In this document: in pieces, positions 1 to 14,765 of the stretch
How the letters are laid out: every line of letters begins with the position of its first letter
Position numbering within the stretch: the first letter of the stretch is position 1
Assembly: GCA_018257865.1 (NCBI GenBank)
Contig: JAEUBA010000058.1
Location: 1 to 64,000 of the forward strand
Origin: Stereocaulon alpinum
Taxonomy: Eukaryota; Ascomycota; Lecanoromycetes; Lecanorales; Stereocaulaceae
Reading direction: 5' to 3'
Length of the DNA: 64,000 nucleotides
Notes under the pieces: generated by a model
The model's input: only the letters and a program-made list of their open reading frames with translations
Databases searched by the model: none
Told to the model about the DNA's origin: nothing
Made by a program: the position numbers and the translations under genes

Positions 1-124
1 GCAACCACGCGACGTCTCAACATCGTTCAACCTGCAATGCATTAGGGGAGACATCTCGGCTCTGAATAGGTATTCAGGTTCGTAGCCAGCACCGCGTACA
101 GGTGTGTCTCCATCGCTGGCCATT
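1..124. other. Unmutated left flank of the AT-rich island
   Basis: These first bases have balanced composition with normal CA and TG dinucleotides, unlike what follows. Composition changes abruptly at about 124-130 into TA-rich sequence, marking the left edge of the RIP-mutated island. No gene can be recognised in so short a piece. Confidence 0.7.
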
Positions 125-1292
125 AGTATATATTATTAGCTGCTAATATATTATTTATAGGTATAACTTATATATATACTTAATATCGTACGTCGCTATT
201 ACGTAACCGGCGCGTATTACTAGCTACTAATACTTATAGACTATATTATTAATATACCTTTACCCTATAGGACTTATTTCTATATAGGGAATAATAATTA
301 TAATTAAGGTAATACTCTTTCTTATTAATATTATAAGGATAGCTACTATAGACTTAATTATTATTATAGGTATATTATTCTAATAGCTCTACTACGTCGC
401 CTCCTAATATATCTAAATCCTAAAGCTATTTTAACGGTCTATATAGCGATTAGTATAGCGTTATTTTACCGACGGCTAGATATAATAAGTATAGCGTAAG
501 AGGAAGAAGATTAGGAAGCGGATAACTTAGTAGCGAAAAGTATAGGGTTAAATAGTAGCGATTAATAGAGTAGCCCCTATAATTATCGCTAATCTATAGT
601 AATAACTCGTAGCGGCTAATTAGCGCGTTATAAAGCTAAAGTAAACTATCGCTAAATACTTAGAAGAGATTAAAAGCCTTTAAGAGTATATTAAGGCTTT
701 TAAAGAATAAGTTATATAGCTATACTTTAGTATAAAAGTAGTATTAGGTTTTTTCCTTTTTCTTTACTAATACTAAGTAAATATACTTACGTATAACGTC
801 TCGCTAATATTATATAGTAATTTAGATAGTAATTAATATAATCTTATCTCTACCCTATTAAGGTATAAGTAAGTAAGTATAAGAATTATAGAGAAGTATA
901 CTTATAGTATAAGACTATTTACCTATAAGGTTTATAATTATTATAACTTATATTATCGCCGCTGCTTACTCGCTGTTATTAATAGTATTTAAAGAACTAG
1001 AGACTATATACACTTACTAACTATCTACTTATTAAAGGCTTAAGTTAAGTTATAGATATCCTTAAGCTCTTCGTTTAGTAACTACTAGTTATATTCTTTA
1101 CCCTAGCTAATCTATTTAACCTTATACTAAATACCTTACTTATTTTAAACCTTATCTATAATTTCTTTAACCTCCTATATCTTATTATTATTAATAAGTT
1201 TAGGGGCTTATATAAAGTTCGCTAACGTCTTATCGCTATTACGAAGGTAGTATAGCTCTAATAATAAGATATAAAAAGTATTATAGATTCTA
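125..1292 (-). mobile_element. Gypsy A chromovirus, 3' segment with chromodomain (degenerate)
   Basis: On the minus strand, ignoring stops, about 1292-1030 continues the pol reading frame that breaks off at 7851. It runs from the post-integrase linker (a TYRI-like stretch) into a chromodomain. The WEVKEI-like strand lies near 1140-1190, the WYKVKW-like core just downstream, and YNQWL-NEEL near 1050-1100. Chromodomains at the end of integrase define the chromovirus branch of Ty3/gypsy. Most stops are TAG or TAA where Gln or Trp is expected, as RIP produces. Bases 125-1030 should hold the 3' end and LTR of this element but I recognise nothing in them. LTR element 1 separates this piece from its upstream part. 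Confidence 0.75.
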
Positions 1293-1649
1293 TATAACGG
1301 GGTGGTTTAACTCCTGCGGGTAAATTATACAGTGTATTAAGCACTAGAAGGTAATAGAGATAGATAGTTATTAAATTATCTTTAGCTAAGACTCCTCTCT
1401 ATTATATAAGTTAAATATAAGGAGATAAGAAAATATTCTGCTAAAGGAAAACCCTTCCTTATATATTCACCTTAATTATACTAAGCCCTAATATAATCCG
1501 GGTGATTTAGGCCTATATCTACTATATTACTCTATAATCTATCTAATATATTTTAGATTACTTATATTACTAGGTCCTCTCCTAAGTATCCTTTACCTAC
1601 TAACCCTATTATATATATTACCTATAACCTTACGGGGTTACCTATAATA
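1293..1649 (-). repeat. LTR of element 1, left copy (3' LTR)
   Basis: It matches 7494-7850 along its full length. It begins TATAACGGGG and ends ATAATA, which are RIP-altered forms of the TGTAAC...GTAACA ends. It is more heavily mutated than the right copy: at 1610-1649 it reads TATATATATTACCTATAACC where the right copy has CACGTGTATTGCCCGTGACC. Confidence 0.92.
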
Positions 1650-4600
1650 TAATCCCCTTATTTGGTTATTTTCGTCCTAAAAGTAACTTAATAACCTAAG
1701 TATTTCTTCCTAATACTAAGGATTAAGAAACTAACGAATTCCCTTACTTATTATTATTAGTTAGTCCTAAAACTTGGGATAGCTTCTTTATCGAAACGCT
1801 CCTATTTATAATATACTAACTTAGGTCTCCTATACTATACGGGGGAAGTATCCGACTAATATATTAAGTATATTTATAGTAGTAATAAATATAAGCTATC
1901 TCTACTTAACGTTCCTAAGTAGAAGCGGATAGAGGAATAGCGTGCGAAACTACGTAGTAAGGAGGATAAAGCTTTTACGAAGCTTTCCCGCCTGCGGAAA
2001 TAAATCTAAAAGATAGAGGTAGACTAAGCGAAGATAGTCTAATAAGAGGTAAGGAATATCGAGTTCCTTAAGAAGGAGGAGGAGAAGGAAGTAGCCGCTT
2101 CTAGAACCCCTAATAATCTTCCTTCCTTTAATATAGGCGAGATCGACTTTTCTAGGTAGGATCCCCTAACAGCGGGTTTTGATTTCGGAACTATTCTAAC
2201 TTCTTAGGGTAATTAAGCGCTAATAGTAACTCCTATATATTCTCTAACTAATTATAGTCTAACTACTTAATTAGGTACCTCTTTCTTCCTTTAATAACCT
2301 AATAATCTAGAATTTCCTTAATATTATACTCCTTATTATCTTAATCTAGGAGGAGCGGTGTAATCCGCAGTAGTATTTCAGGGTTTGCTTTCTTAAGTAA
2401 TAATATATAGAATACTAGGTACTTCCTCGTTAGTTATAGAAGGTCTAGTATATAGTTTATATCCCCTTTACGTTCCTTTATAAGGAACGGTCCTAGCTTT
2501 ATATAATTAAGCTTATCGCTGGGCCTATTAATTTTAAAATTTCTGCGAAGAAAATATACCCTATCCCCTTTAGAAATATTTAGTCCTTTTAAACGTTTTT
2601 AATTATAATATATCGCTAAGCGGTTACTTAGGAACTATAAGTCTTTTTATAGTTCTTAATAAATTCTTATTATTTCCTTAGTAATAATAGTTACTTTCTG
2701 CGCCTTTAGTTTAATTCCCTTTAGTAATAGGGTTATGTGTGGTTCGAACCTATAATTAGCTCGAAACGGCGTTATACCTATTAGGTTAGATATTAATCCG
2801 TTATATACTAGCTGCGCTACTAGTAGGTAGGATACCTAATTATCCTATTAGTAGTTAATATAGTACCGAAGATATTATTCTAGCGTTTAGTTAGTTCTTT
2901 CCGTCTAATTATCTATCTACGGATAAAATACTATACTTATCTTTATCTTAATTCCTATTATATCTATTAACGATCTCTAAAACTTAGAGGTGAAGAGTTT
3001 ATCTCTATCTAAGATAATTTCTTTAGGAAGCCTATAGTTAGCTACTACTATTCGTAAGAACGCGTACGCTAGATCTTTAGCGTTCGATACTTCCTTATAT
3101 AGTATAAAATACGCTATCTTAGTTAAACGGTCGTTAATTACTAAGATTATATTATAGTATATACCTATTAGTCGTTCCTTTAACTTTAGGAGTTTAATAA
3201 CGAAATCCTATATAATACTTTTCTACGGACTATTTAGGATTACTAGCGATTTTAACTCTCTATAAGGCTTATATTAGAAATACTTCGTCCTAATATATAT
3301 ATTATATTTACTAATATACTCCTTAATATATTTCTATATCCGGGGAAAGTAGAAGTTATAAGATATCTTCTTAAGTATCTTCTTAATCCCCTAATATCTA
3401 CTAAAGCTCTCTACTTTATAGTAAATCCTAAAAATTTCTCCTTAAGTACCTATAGGGATATAAATCCGTTCTTAAAAGGTTAATAGTCTTAAATCTATTT
3501 TCCTAAATAAGTTATAGCTATTAATATCTTTATAGATCTTAGATATAACTTTATCCTTTAATAAGTCTTCTAGTATCCTCTTAGTTAAATCTTCGCTATT
3601 AATAGTTATTATTACTGCTATATACAGTCTAGCTATATTAGGTCGTAATAATCTATCCTTATAACGCGTTAGAACCGTTCTAGAACTCTGCTAAACGTTT
3701 AATATATAATTAGCTCTTCTACTAAGTACGTTAGTAGCGTTATTCTCGCTACCCTTAATATATTCTATTCTAAAGTTAAATATTAATAACTCTTTATACT
3801 ACTAAGCTAGACGTCTATTAAGCTCCTTAGTTAATAGGAAGAACGTTAAGTTCTTATAGTCTATTAAGACCTAAACCTAGTACTTAGTTCCTTCTAGATA
3901 AACCTTCCAAATACGAAATACGTCTATAATAGTAAGCAATTCCTTATTATATATTAGATATCTGGTTTTAGCGTCTAGCAACTTCCTACTATAGAAGGCT
4001 ATAGGGTGCTAATAATAAGTAATACCTATTTTCCCTATTTTTCCTATATTAGGGCTATTATTCGTAGATAGTTAGCTAATTACTACTCTAATTACTCTAT
4101 TAGAAGTATTAGTATAGAGGCGAATAGGCAACTTTAGGTCGAACTAATATAATATTAGACCGGAAGTAAACTACTTCTAAAGGGTCCTAAAGGATACCTC
4201 TGCCTCCTTCGACTATATAAACGGTACTTTGTTATAGGTTAAGCTAGTAAGAGGTACCGTAATCTTCAAATATCTATAGATAAATTTTCGATAGAAATTC
4301 GCAAAACTAAGAAATAATTATACTTCTTTCTTATTCGTAGGTATAGGCTACTTAATTATACTTTTTACCTTTTCTAAGTCTATCTCTAGCCCTTAGTTAG
4401 AGATAATAAACCCTAAAAATTTAACTCTTTTCTAGTAAAACTTGTATTTCGATAACTTTAAGCGTAGCCCCGCTTATTTAAGCTTTCTTAGTACCTTTTA
4501 TACTTATTCGACATATTCTTTATATATATCTAAGTATATAAGTATATTATTAATATATACTAAGACGAAGTTATCTAAATATTCTTTTAGGATATTATTA

Positions 4601-7493
4601 ATAAATACTTAAAATATTATAGGCGTATTCGTTAATCCGAAGGGTATTATAAGGTATTCGTAGAGACCCTATCTTATACAGAAAGCTATTTTCTACTCGT
4701 TACCTTTCTTTATACGTATTTAATTGAATACTCCTAGAATATCGAACTTAGTAAACTATTTCTTACCTTAGAGCTTATCTTAAAGTTCTCCTATTAATAG
4801 TAATAGATAACTATTCTTTATAGTAATATTATTAAGTACTCTATAATCTACGTATAATTATAATTTACTATCTAATTTAGGTATAAATAGGATCGGATAT
4901 CCTATAGGTAATTAAGATTTTCGAATAAACCCCTTTCGTTTATTTTCTTTAACATACTTTATAAGAGTAACGGCTTTATCTCGTAATAGCGGGTATATTA
5001 GCTTCTTTATAGGTTCTTTACCTAAGATTAGTTTAATCTTATAGTCCTATAGTTAGTACTTAGGAAAGGCTTCGTTAATACTCTCTTTTTAGAATAGGGT
5101 TCTGAATTCCGTATATTCGTTTAGGATTTTTATAGTAGTAGTCTTACTTACGAGTCTAACTTAACTCTATAATACTATAATATTTCCTAACTTAAAATTA
5201 TCCTTTATCTCCTCTTAGCTTTATACTACTACTAAGAGAGATTTATATTCTTAGATTAGTAAAACCCTATTTAGTATACTATCTATAAACATAATATTCT
5301 AAGAACCCTATCCTATTAATAGGTTAGCTTTCCTTAGCTATAGGATTCCTAGGGTAATATCGTTAACCCCTCCTAGTACTAAATCGAAGGTATACTCCTT
5401 ATATCTTTATCCTATCCTTAGGTTAAGTATTTTAGTACTTCTATTAATAGTCCCTATTATTAACCTATCGAAGTTTATTAATATATATAGCTTGCGTTTT
5501 CGTATAGGTAAATTATATTTCCTTATAAAACTTAGTTTAATTAAATCCTTACTTAATCCGCTATTAATAATAACCCTTACCAGAATACTATTAACCTTTA
5601 CCTAAAACTAAAACCTAATATTACTATATAATTTAGCTAAGGTAACCTATTTAACCTTCTTAGTAGTTCCGCTACCTAGTCTATTTATTACGGAACCTAC
5701 TAGTTTTTTATAAGTTCTCTTTTAGAGTCCCTAGTTATTAGGTCTTCCTTAATAAACTTACTTAGCGGGATCTTTTACTAACGCTTTAGGAGGTTCTTAA
5801 CTACTTTATCTAAATAATAAATTAATAACCGTAAATCCCGCGGAATAAGTTATTAGTCCGGTAGTAGTACGCTCCTATCTCTTAAGAACCTTAATCCCTT
5901 AAGGAGTTTCTAGTAGACTATACTATCCTAGTTTAGATACTTATCCCCTTATAGTACTTCCTAGATCTTTTAAGCCGCTAGGGACTTAAACTCTACGAGC
6001 CCCCTAGTTTCGTCCTTAGCGAATCTAATAGATAGGCTTCTAAAAAGACTTATAAACTTAGTAACTAATAATAATTATTAGTTACTTTCTACTAGTTTCT
6101 TAGCCTATTCCTCGCTTAGAGAGGCTATTAAGGCTTATATTAGTTTATCTATAGTAACTTTTCATACGTACTTATTAGCCTTTTTTAGTTTATTATATAG
6201 ATCTATTATCTGCTATTCTACGTACTCTAATCGCTATTAATAGGATTCTAGCAGTTCTTCTTAAGTCCTTTAGGTATCTAACCTTAAAGCCTTAATCCTA
6301 TTAAGGGTTTTATTATCTAATAAGGCTTTTCCCTCTATAAGCTCTCCTAACTCGCTTCTAGAGGATAGTTCCTAGCGGGGATTATTAACCTAATTCTCGC
6401 TTAAGTATTCTTTACTATTTACTATAGACACCTAGTATCTTAGCTTCTAAGGGTACCACCCTAATCCGTCCTTTCTACTAAGATATATTTAGTATAAATT
6501 ATTATAGCAAGCCGTCTAACTTAAGTATTTATACTCCTTATTAGTTAACCTTACTAGTCGTTCCGGCTGCTCCTATCTATTATAGTTAAGGTACGTATCC
6601 CCTACTATAGCTACCTATTCTTATCGAGGATACTTATTCTAATAGTATCCCTTCTTATAGTATCTATAGTATTCTATATTAGATAGGTCCTTCTTCTACT
6701 TCTTTCCTTTACGAGGCTTCCTAAAGAATTTCGCTTTTATAGCTAAAATATTTTCCTTTCTCCTAAACCTAGTAACTAGACCTAAAGACTTCCGTTCTAT
6801 TTTCCTTTCGTATAACCTATTATCGATAGAGTAGACCTTAAATACTAATTATATAAAGTTTCTAACATTATTAGAATAGGCGAGTTTATCCTTAATATTA
6901 TCCTTTAGTCCTTTTTAATATATAGCAGCTTAAGTATCCTCTAACTATTTAAGCTAATAGGTAATTCCTCTAAACTGCGCTATATATTCTATCGCTAGTC
7001 CCTTCTATTAGAGATTTATAAGCTTTCGTTCTAGCCTTCTCTCTTTAGTGCTATCCCTAAAATAGAACCTTAATAGGTTCCTAATATACGTCTTATTAGA
7101 GATAATCTTTAAAGAGTTATCTTCTATTATATTAGGGTTCTAAATTATAAGATATTCTTCTAACTAGGGTTAAAGTACTACTACCGTATTACCTTTAAGG
7201 TATAATAAGTAAAATATATTCCTAGCCTTTATAGTATAGAAGCTTAATATATTAAACGCTATATATAGGTTAATTTATCGGAGAAACGTATTTAATCCTC
7301 CCTTCCTACTAGAAAACTTAGTAGGGGTGGGTAACTTTATCCCTCCTTCGCTGATAGTAATTCCGTCCTTAGGAATAGGAGCTACCTCCTTTCCCTTAAA
7401 TCTACTTATTACTTCGGGTATAACGCGCCGTCTCTCCCCTAAGGTAGAACTAGAAGTGCTTATACTATATAGTCTAAAGTATAGTATTTAAAG

Positions 7494-7850
7494 TATAATA
7501 GGGTGGTTTAACTCCTACGGGTAAATCATATAGTACATTAAGCACTAGAAGGTAATAGAGATAGATAGTCGTTAAATTATCTTTAGCTAAGACTCCTCTC
7601 TATTATATAAGTTAAATATAAGGAGATAAGAAAATATTCTGCTAAAGGAAAACCCTTCCTTATATATTCACCTTAATTATACTAAGCCCTGATATAATCT
7701 AGGTGATCTAGGCCTATATCTACTATATCACTCTATAATCTATCTAATATATTCTAGATTACTTATATCACTAGGTCCTCTCCTAAGTGTCCTTTACCTA
7801 CTAACCCTATCACGTGTATTGCCCGTGACCTTGCGGGGTTACCCGTAACA
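7494..7850 (-). repeat. LTR of element 1, right copy (5' LTR)
   Basis: Full-length partner of 1293-1649. Its last 60 bases retain CA and TG dinucleotides (CACGTG, CCCGTAACA), so it is the better record of the unmutated LTR. On the element's own strand this is the 5' LTR. The part 7494-7668 is shared with element 2 and 7669-7850 is not. Confidence 0.92.
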
Positions 7851-9164
7851 TTCTATAAGTTTACGGTAGTAAAAGGCGGTAAGCTTATACTCCTATTTTA
7901 TTAGTAATCCTAAAAGGCCCTACGAATTTATAGGATAACTTTTTACTTAAGCGTTTTTACTTAAGATTCTTAGTTAATAATATTACTAAATCTCCGACCT
8001 TATAGCTTTAAGGCTTATAATTCTTATTATACTATTTAACTTAAGACTCTCTAGCGCGCTATAGGCGTTTTATAGCTTTATCTCTTAATACTTATAGTAA
8101 TCTAATCCTCTTATTTATAATAGGTATTCTCCCCTCTAAGGACTTATCCTTAAGTTCCTAACGAAGTTTAGGATAGTATCTATATATTAAGTAGAATAGT
8201 ATTATTCTAATAGAGGAATAAAGACTATTTATATATATAAATTCTACTATTAGTAGCTATTTCGCCTAAGTAGTTTACTTATCGTCGGTAAAGATACGTA
8301 AGTAGTACTCTAGTACCTAATTCTAGTATTCCGTCTAACTATTAGTCTAAGGATAAAAGGCGGTACTTAGGCGGCGCTTAATCTTAGAGTAAAAATAAAT
8401 AGCTAACTAGAAGGCGCTAGTAAATACTAAACCTCTATCGCTAATAATACTATTAGGTATATTATAATAGTATACTACCTTAGTATAAAAAATATCCGCT
8501 AGCTTAGCAGCGTTAATTATAGTAGTAGTAGGTATATACCTTACTATCTTCGTAAATTAATTAATAATTACTAGAATAGTATTATAGACTATATTCTTAT
8601 ATTTACTTAGTAGTAGACCTATAATAAAGTCTATTAAGAGCTCCTTCTATAGCTTATTAGTAATAGGAAGCGAACTTAATTCGCTATAGAGGCGATAGCG
8701 GGGAGCCTTAGTTCTTTAGTAGATATTGTAAGTCTTAATATACTTATTAACTTACTTAGAACTCCCGTGCTAAAAGTATTTATAGGTAAGTAACTTATAC
8801 GTCTTCTTAGCGCTAAAGTACCCTACTAAGGGATTATTATAGTATTTACTAATAAGTTCTTCCCTTAAGGCTTTATCTCTAAGGATATATAGGCGGTTAT
8901 TATTTCTTAATATTCCTTCTAAGTCTAAAGCTTATACCTTACTTTAGAGATAGTACTATAATAGCGTAACCTTATTTATAGAAAAGGACTTCGCCTAATT
9001 ATTAATAGCTTATAAGTCTCGAATTAAAGTCTTAATTAAATATTAAGGGTCCTTATAGGCTAATTCTATAATACCTCTTATATCCTTTTAGGGGATAATA
9101 ACTTAGAGGCCTATAATTTAAAAAGCTGGTAATATTACTATAATAATTCCTTTACCTTCCTTAT
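7851..9164 (-). mobile_element. Gypsy A chromovirus, integrase segment (degenerate)
   Basis: Read on the minus strand without regard to stops, this is a gypsy integrase. It has a zinc-finger region ending in an IYQRTKAPR-like stretch, then a core with an SMDFITGLP-like start (near 8600-8640), a VIIDRFTK-like strand and an SDRG-like turn. The chromovirus linker with a VGPF-I-like strand follows near 7880-7920. The frame runs into 1292 across element 1 on one side and into 21287 across the LINE on the other. These junctions show that one old element was split twice. Confidence 0.8.
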
Positions 9165-12100
9165 TAATTAATTAATTGATTTATACGCCTATTCTAGTAT
9201 CTATATATACTAATAAGGGTACTCTTTTATATAATTAGAAAATCTAGGGGGCTATAAGCCCTTTAGACGCGAAAGAAACCTTTTTAAGGTTACCCCTTCT
9301 AGCTAAAAACTCTCGCTTATTAGCTTACCTATTACTCTACTCTACCTATTTAACCTTACTACTAAGCTTTATAATACTAGTAATTATAATCTTCTTTACC
9401 CTACTAAGCCCTATAATACTCCGGTAGCTCTACTACCTTTAGCTTTACCTTATACTTAGGCTTCTTTATCTTTAGGGTTTTTATTATTAGTTCTACTTTA
9501 ATAGGGAGTTTAGACTAGGAAAGCTATTCCCTAATAAATTAGTACTATATTAGGAATCCTAACTAAACTAGCTATCTTACTACTACCCTTATACTATTAA
9601 CTTTAGCTAGTATAGTCCTAATATTATAGGTCCCTACCTCCTTAATAAATTCTCTTTAGGTATCGCTAAACTTTAGGTAGTATAGGAGAATATACTTTAT
9701 ATCTTAATTTCTCTAACTATAGCTATAGCGAGTGCTACGAATCCTTAGTACCTTTACTTTATATAAAAAGTAGTTAAACCTATTCTTACTACTTTAGAGT
9801 TAGACTACTATTAAGCTTTCTACCTTCCTTAGTTTTAGGTAGTAGTTATACCTATCTCTAAATAATATCTCCTTTTAAGCGGGTATATAAGAGTATTTAG
9901 GGATAATCTCTTTATATACCTCCTACCGCTTAGTCTACTTTACTATTATCTAACCCCTTATCTTTTTAGCTAGGATACCTATATCTTAATACTCCTTAAT
10001 ATCTATTTCTAAGTTATACTAATATACTTTCCGCCTTATTATTATTAATACTTAGTCCTAATTCTTCGCTTTAAGCTCCTAAAGGGCCTATACCTCCTTC
10101 TCTAGTAATAAGGTAGGGCGTATTAGGCGTACTTTCCCTCTTTTTCCCCGTAATCTCTAACGGATTATATAGTTACCTTTAATTATTAGGTTATAGATCC
10201 CCCTTAGTACTTAATATCTTATAACTAAAGTATCTAACTAAGTCTAAATAGGAGGGATAACCGCCTCCGCCTTTAAGACCTAAACTAGTATTACTCTATA
10301 TACTCTAAGTACTATCCTTAAATAGTTATTCTATATTATCGCTAGTATTTTAATATACTTTCCTATTACTCTTAGTTCTCTAATAGGGATATATTAGATT
10401 AGTATAATAAATATAAGTATAGGTCTTACTACTATACTATATACTATCCTATATTTCTTAAATATAACTCCTTAGGTTAATCCGGCTAGGTATTTAATCG
10501 CTTAGGCTTAGATAGCTACTTTTATCTTTACCTATACTATATAGGGGCCCTAGCGGAGCTTAGTATTAATATATAGCTTAAGGACCCTAATACTTACCTC
10601 TAGTATAACCTCTATAGTACTAAATTATACTATCTCTTTTATATTAAACCTCTTAGGCGTTCGCGATAGATATACTAATTTATACTTTTAGGGTATAAAT
10701 ATCGCTCTATATATTTCTACCTATATTAGATAGAGCTTATAGGCTTATTCTAGCTATTTATAGTTCGTTTCCGTTAATTTACTATATACTAGTAGGTATA
10801 CGTCGTCTATAAATTCTCCTACCTATACTAGGATTTTTACTTTTAAGTATACTTTAATTAGTAATATATTAAAGAAGAGAAATAGAATTAGTAATATAGG
10901 TAATCCTTATAGAATTCTTATCTCTATTACCTCTACTAGGCTAGTTTTACCTCTTAGAGTAATTAATATCGCTTTATCTTTAAGGAAGCTTAAAGTCTAC
11001 TAAATAATTTCCTTAGAAATTCCTTTTATCTTTAGGTTATAGAGTAGCCTTTTATAGGATATATTATTAAATACCCCTACTATATTTAGTAATAGTAGGC
11101 TCGCTACGTTATCTTTACCTTAGTTCTATATTATATAGACTAAATCTATAATAGTCTCTAAGGCTATTTCTACTAAGCGTCTCTTTCTACCCCCTATTTA
11201 GTATTCTAAAAGTAGGTAATTCCTTTTAATTATTTTATTAAGATATTTCGCTATTACTATCTCTAATACTTTTCTAAGTATATCTAGTAATATAATAGGC
11301 TAGTACGCCTTAGGCTCTAAATAATTAGTCTTTTTTAGTTTCTTTAATATTACTATATTCGCCTCCTAAAACTTCTTTAGGTAGTATCTATAGTCTAAGT
11401 ACGCTTAAAATATCCTTTAAAATATTTCTATTATCTCTATATATACTACTCTTAAGAACTTATTTAGGATCTTTAAGATCTCTAAGGCTTTATCTACTAC
11501 TAAGTACTAAATTACGTCCCTTACCTCCTTTAAGGTAATCTTACTATCTATCGCTATAGGTTTTAGGTAGTTAGCCCCCTCTATATCTATTAGGTCTACT
11601 AAGGGTAGGAGTAGGAAGAAGACCCTCCTTAGGGCCTCTACCTTCCCCTTAAAGTCTATTACTTTATTCCCGTTTCCGTCTTTAATAGCTAGGAATTACG
11701 GTAGCTCTTTAAGGTATATACTTTTCTCCCTTCTCTACTTAGTAAGTTACTATACTCCTCTTAGTCTTAATAATACTTTATAGACTCCCTCTTTAAAAGC
11801 TATTATCCTAGCCTTCTATAGGGTAGTAACCTTTTCCCTTTTAGCCTAATAGAGGGCTTCCTTAGTTTCTATATTCTTATTATAGCGGTAGGCCTTAAGC
11901 GCTACCTATAATACTTTAGTTACCCTTATATATACCCTATTCTAATATAGCTTAGCCCCTACGTACGGTTCCTTATATAGGATAGTATCTTCTATTACCT
12001 CTTATAGTATAGCTATAAGCTTATTAATATACTAGTTAATTATATCTTTAGAGTCTACTAGGTACTAGCTTATTACTTTATTTAGAATCTTTATATATTT

Positions 12101-14399
12101 CTAGATTTCCTCCTTAGTTACCTTTACCTCTATCCTTTTCTAAGCCCTCTTCTAGTATACTAAGCGTTCGCTCTATATCTATTCTAGCTCTATTATAATT
12201 AATATATAGTCTAATCCTATATTAAGGTTATTCCTTACCCCGTACTTTACTATTATATTATATACGCCTTCGGTTAGGAATATAAGGTTAATAGTACTCT
12301 CTAAGCCCCTATTCTACTATATAACTACCTTCTCTAGTAGTCTTAGAATTATACCTCTCTCTCCTACTACCTCTAATAACTTATCTATTATAGCGTAGTA
12401 TATTATTCCTCCTAAGTTATTCTAGTATAGGTAGTATAGGTTAAAGTCTCCTATAATTATATATTTACCCTTATTCCCTAGCGCCTCCTCTAGTTTTAGG
12501 ATAATTATTAGGCTATCTTTCGATATATAGCTTACTAGTAAGGGGTTATAGATATTATATACCTATACTCTCTCCCTTAGTAGCCCTCTAGTATTCTCTA
12601 TCCTATCCTTAATATCCTTCTAAGTCTTTATAACTTAGATTTATAGTAAGTATAAGTCGCCTCCTTAGTATTCTACCCCCTAGTTATTAGGATTTATCCT
12701 CTTATTTATATAGAAATACGTCCTAGCCTCTAGGTCTCCTCTATAGGCTAAGTAGAATCTACTTATACTTATATTATATAAGGTTCTATTTATTAGGTTA
12801 TATACTAGCTCTTAGATCGCTAATACGTCTATATCTTTTATATCTTTATTTTTAAGAAGTAGTACTATTACTATATCCTTCTTCCTCTATATATTATACT
12901 ATAGTATTTTTAGGTAGGGTATATCCCTTATTAGGTAAGGGCCGCTTAGATATTCTCCTATATTTAGGTAGTCTTAATAGTCTTTACTACTCCTAAAGTT
13001 TACTTAAGGGTATTTATTAGACTAATCCTTTCTATAGATAGGGGCTGTTACCCTTACTCTACCTTAGAGAGGGTTATTAGTTATCCCCTCTTTACTACCT
13101 CCCTAATTCCTTTCTAAGGCTTATCTATTATATCCTTTAAGGCCTTCCTCTTTCCTTTAGAAATTACTTTATACTACCCTTTTAAGCTAGTCCTTTTTAG
13201 TATTACTAGCGTAGGCCCTACTAAGTATTACTTTAGGGTCTCTTTAAAGTATTTTAGCTTATACTTAATTCTTTACTTAGCCTTAGTATTCTCCTTCTAT
13301 TAGATTAAGTAGGTTTTACTCTATACTAAGTACTCCCCTTTATATACTATATACTTAGGCTTACTACTAACTCTTTTTATATAATTATTAGTTATATAGT
13401 TTTAGGCGTATATTCTATAGTAGGTAAGGTATTTATACGCCTTAGTAATATATCTATACCTATAATAGTTAAAGTACTACTTAAGGGTAGCCTCTCTCTC
13501 CTAGTAATTATAGAAGAGGAGGTTATTCTCTACTACTATTCCTTCTATAATAAGTCGGTTCGCTACTTTTAAGCTTAGGACCTTAATTATTATTATAGAA
13601 AACCTCTTCTCCCTCCTAAGTATATTTAGCTTTAATATAAATATAGGCTACTTAGCCTTTATTATCTCTAACTTTAGGTAGAGCTTTCTATTATCTTTCT
13701 TTAGGGTTTTAAAGATCCCTTATTAATCCTTTATATCTATTATCTTTTCTACTCTATAGATCGCTACTATTACTATCTTTTAGAGGACTCTTACTAACCT
13801 ATAAAGCCTTCTTACCTACCTATTATCCTTCTCTAATTCTTCCCTAGCCTTTACTAAGGCTATTTAGAGAATAATATCCCCCCCTATAGTCCTTTTTACT
13901 ATAATAATCTCGCTAGTTACCCCTCTTACTCCCCTAAATATTTATACTAGTTAGGGGAGGGTTATTATAGCTATCTATATCTTCTCGCTATTATTATTAA
14001 TCCTAACCGTTATTTACTTCGCTTTCTTAATATCTTTAACCCTAAGTATAGCTAGGTAGATAGTATTTTAGTCCTTTTAGGCTATATAAGCTATATCTAC
14101 CTAGCTGTTATTTACCCTTTTAGTTAGGTAGTCTTCGCGTATTATTTAGCTATAATACTCTTTTATAGCGTATCTTTTAGCGGTATTCTCCTATATATAT
14201 TCTATAATCCTTTCTACTATATTCTAGAAGAAGCTCTATATAGTCTTATTTATATTTATCTATAGTATCTCCTAGACCTTCTCTATAAACTCTAGTAGTA
14301 CCTACTCTATAGCTTTTATATACTATATTCTTTCTTTAATTCTTTCCCTACCTTAAGGGCCCTATAGACCTCTAGTAGGCCTCTACTACTACTATTATC

Positions 14400-14765
14400 T
14401 ATAACGGGGTGGTTTAACTCCTGCGGGTAAATCACATAGTGTATTAAGCACTAGAAGGTAATAGAGATAGATAGTTATTAAATTATCTTTAGCTAAGACT
14501 CCTCTCTATTATATAAGTTAAATATAAGGAGATAAGAAAATATTCTACTAAAGGAAAATCCTTCCTTATATATTTAAGGGAGGAACCCTATACTCCTCTA
14601 AGTCGTACTAATTATACTCTATAACTATTACGACTATTGCGACTAGTCGCTATAGGCGTAGTAGTCGCGCCCTATAATTACTATAACTACTATAACTAGT
14701 TACCTAATAGCGGTCCCTAGGCTACCTTACCTAGTATATTCCTTATTACGCCTTAACCCGTAATA
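14400..14765 (-). repeat. LTR of element 2, left copy (3' LTR)
   Basis: Pairs with 20639-21004. It starts TATAACGGGG and ends CCCGTAATA. As in element 1, the left copy is the more mutated, with TAATTATACTCTATAACT where the right copy has TGATCGTACTCTGCGACT. Confidence 0.92.

Larger units (their letters stand above)
1293..7850 (-). mobile_element. LTR element 1, complete Ty3/gypsy retrotransposon, RIP-mutated
   Basis: Two 357-bp direct LTRs (1293-1649 and 7494-7850) bound the element, and the 5-bp target duplication ttcta is intact at 1288-1292 and 7851-7855. Coding order on the minus strand is gag/protease (about 7400-5500), reverse transcriptase (about 5000-4400, with the YVDD-type motif read as VYINNILIY near 4541-4570 and a MPFGLTNAP-like strand just upstream), RNase H, then integrase (about 3600-2900, with a CxxCQRTK-like zinc-finger end and a PW-SI-MDF-like core start). 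This order (RT before integrase) is that of Ty3/gypsy. Every frame is riddled with TAG/TAA stops, so the element cannot be active. It is inserted in the gypsy A frame just upstream of the chromodomain. Confidence 0.9.
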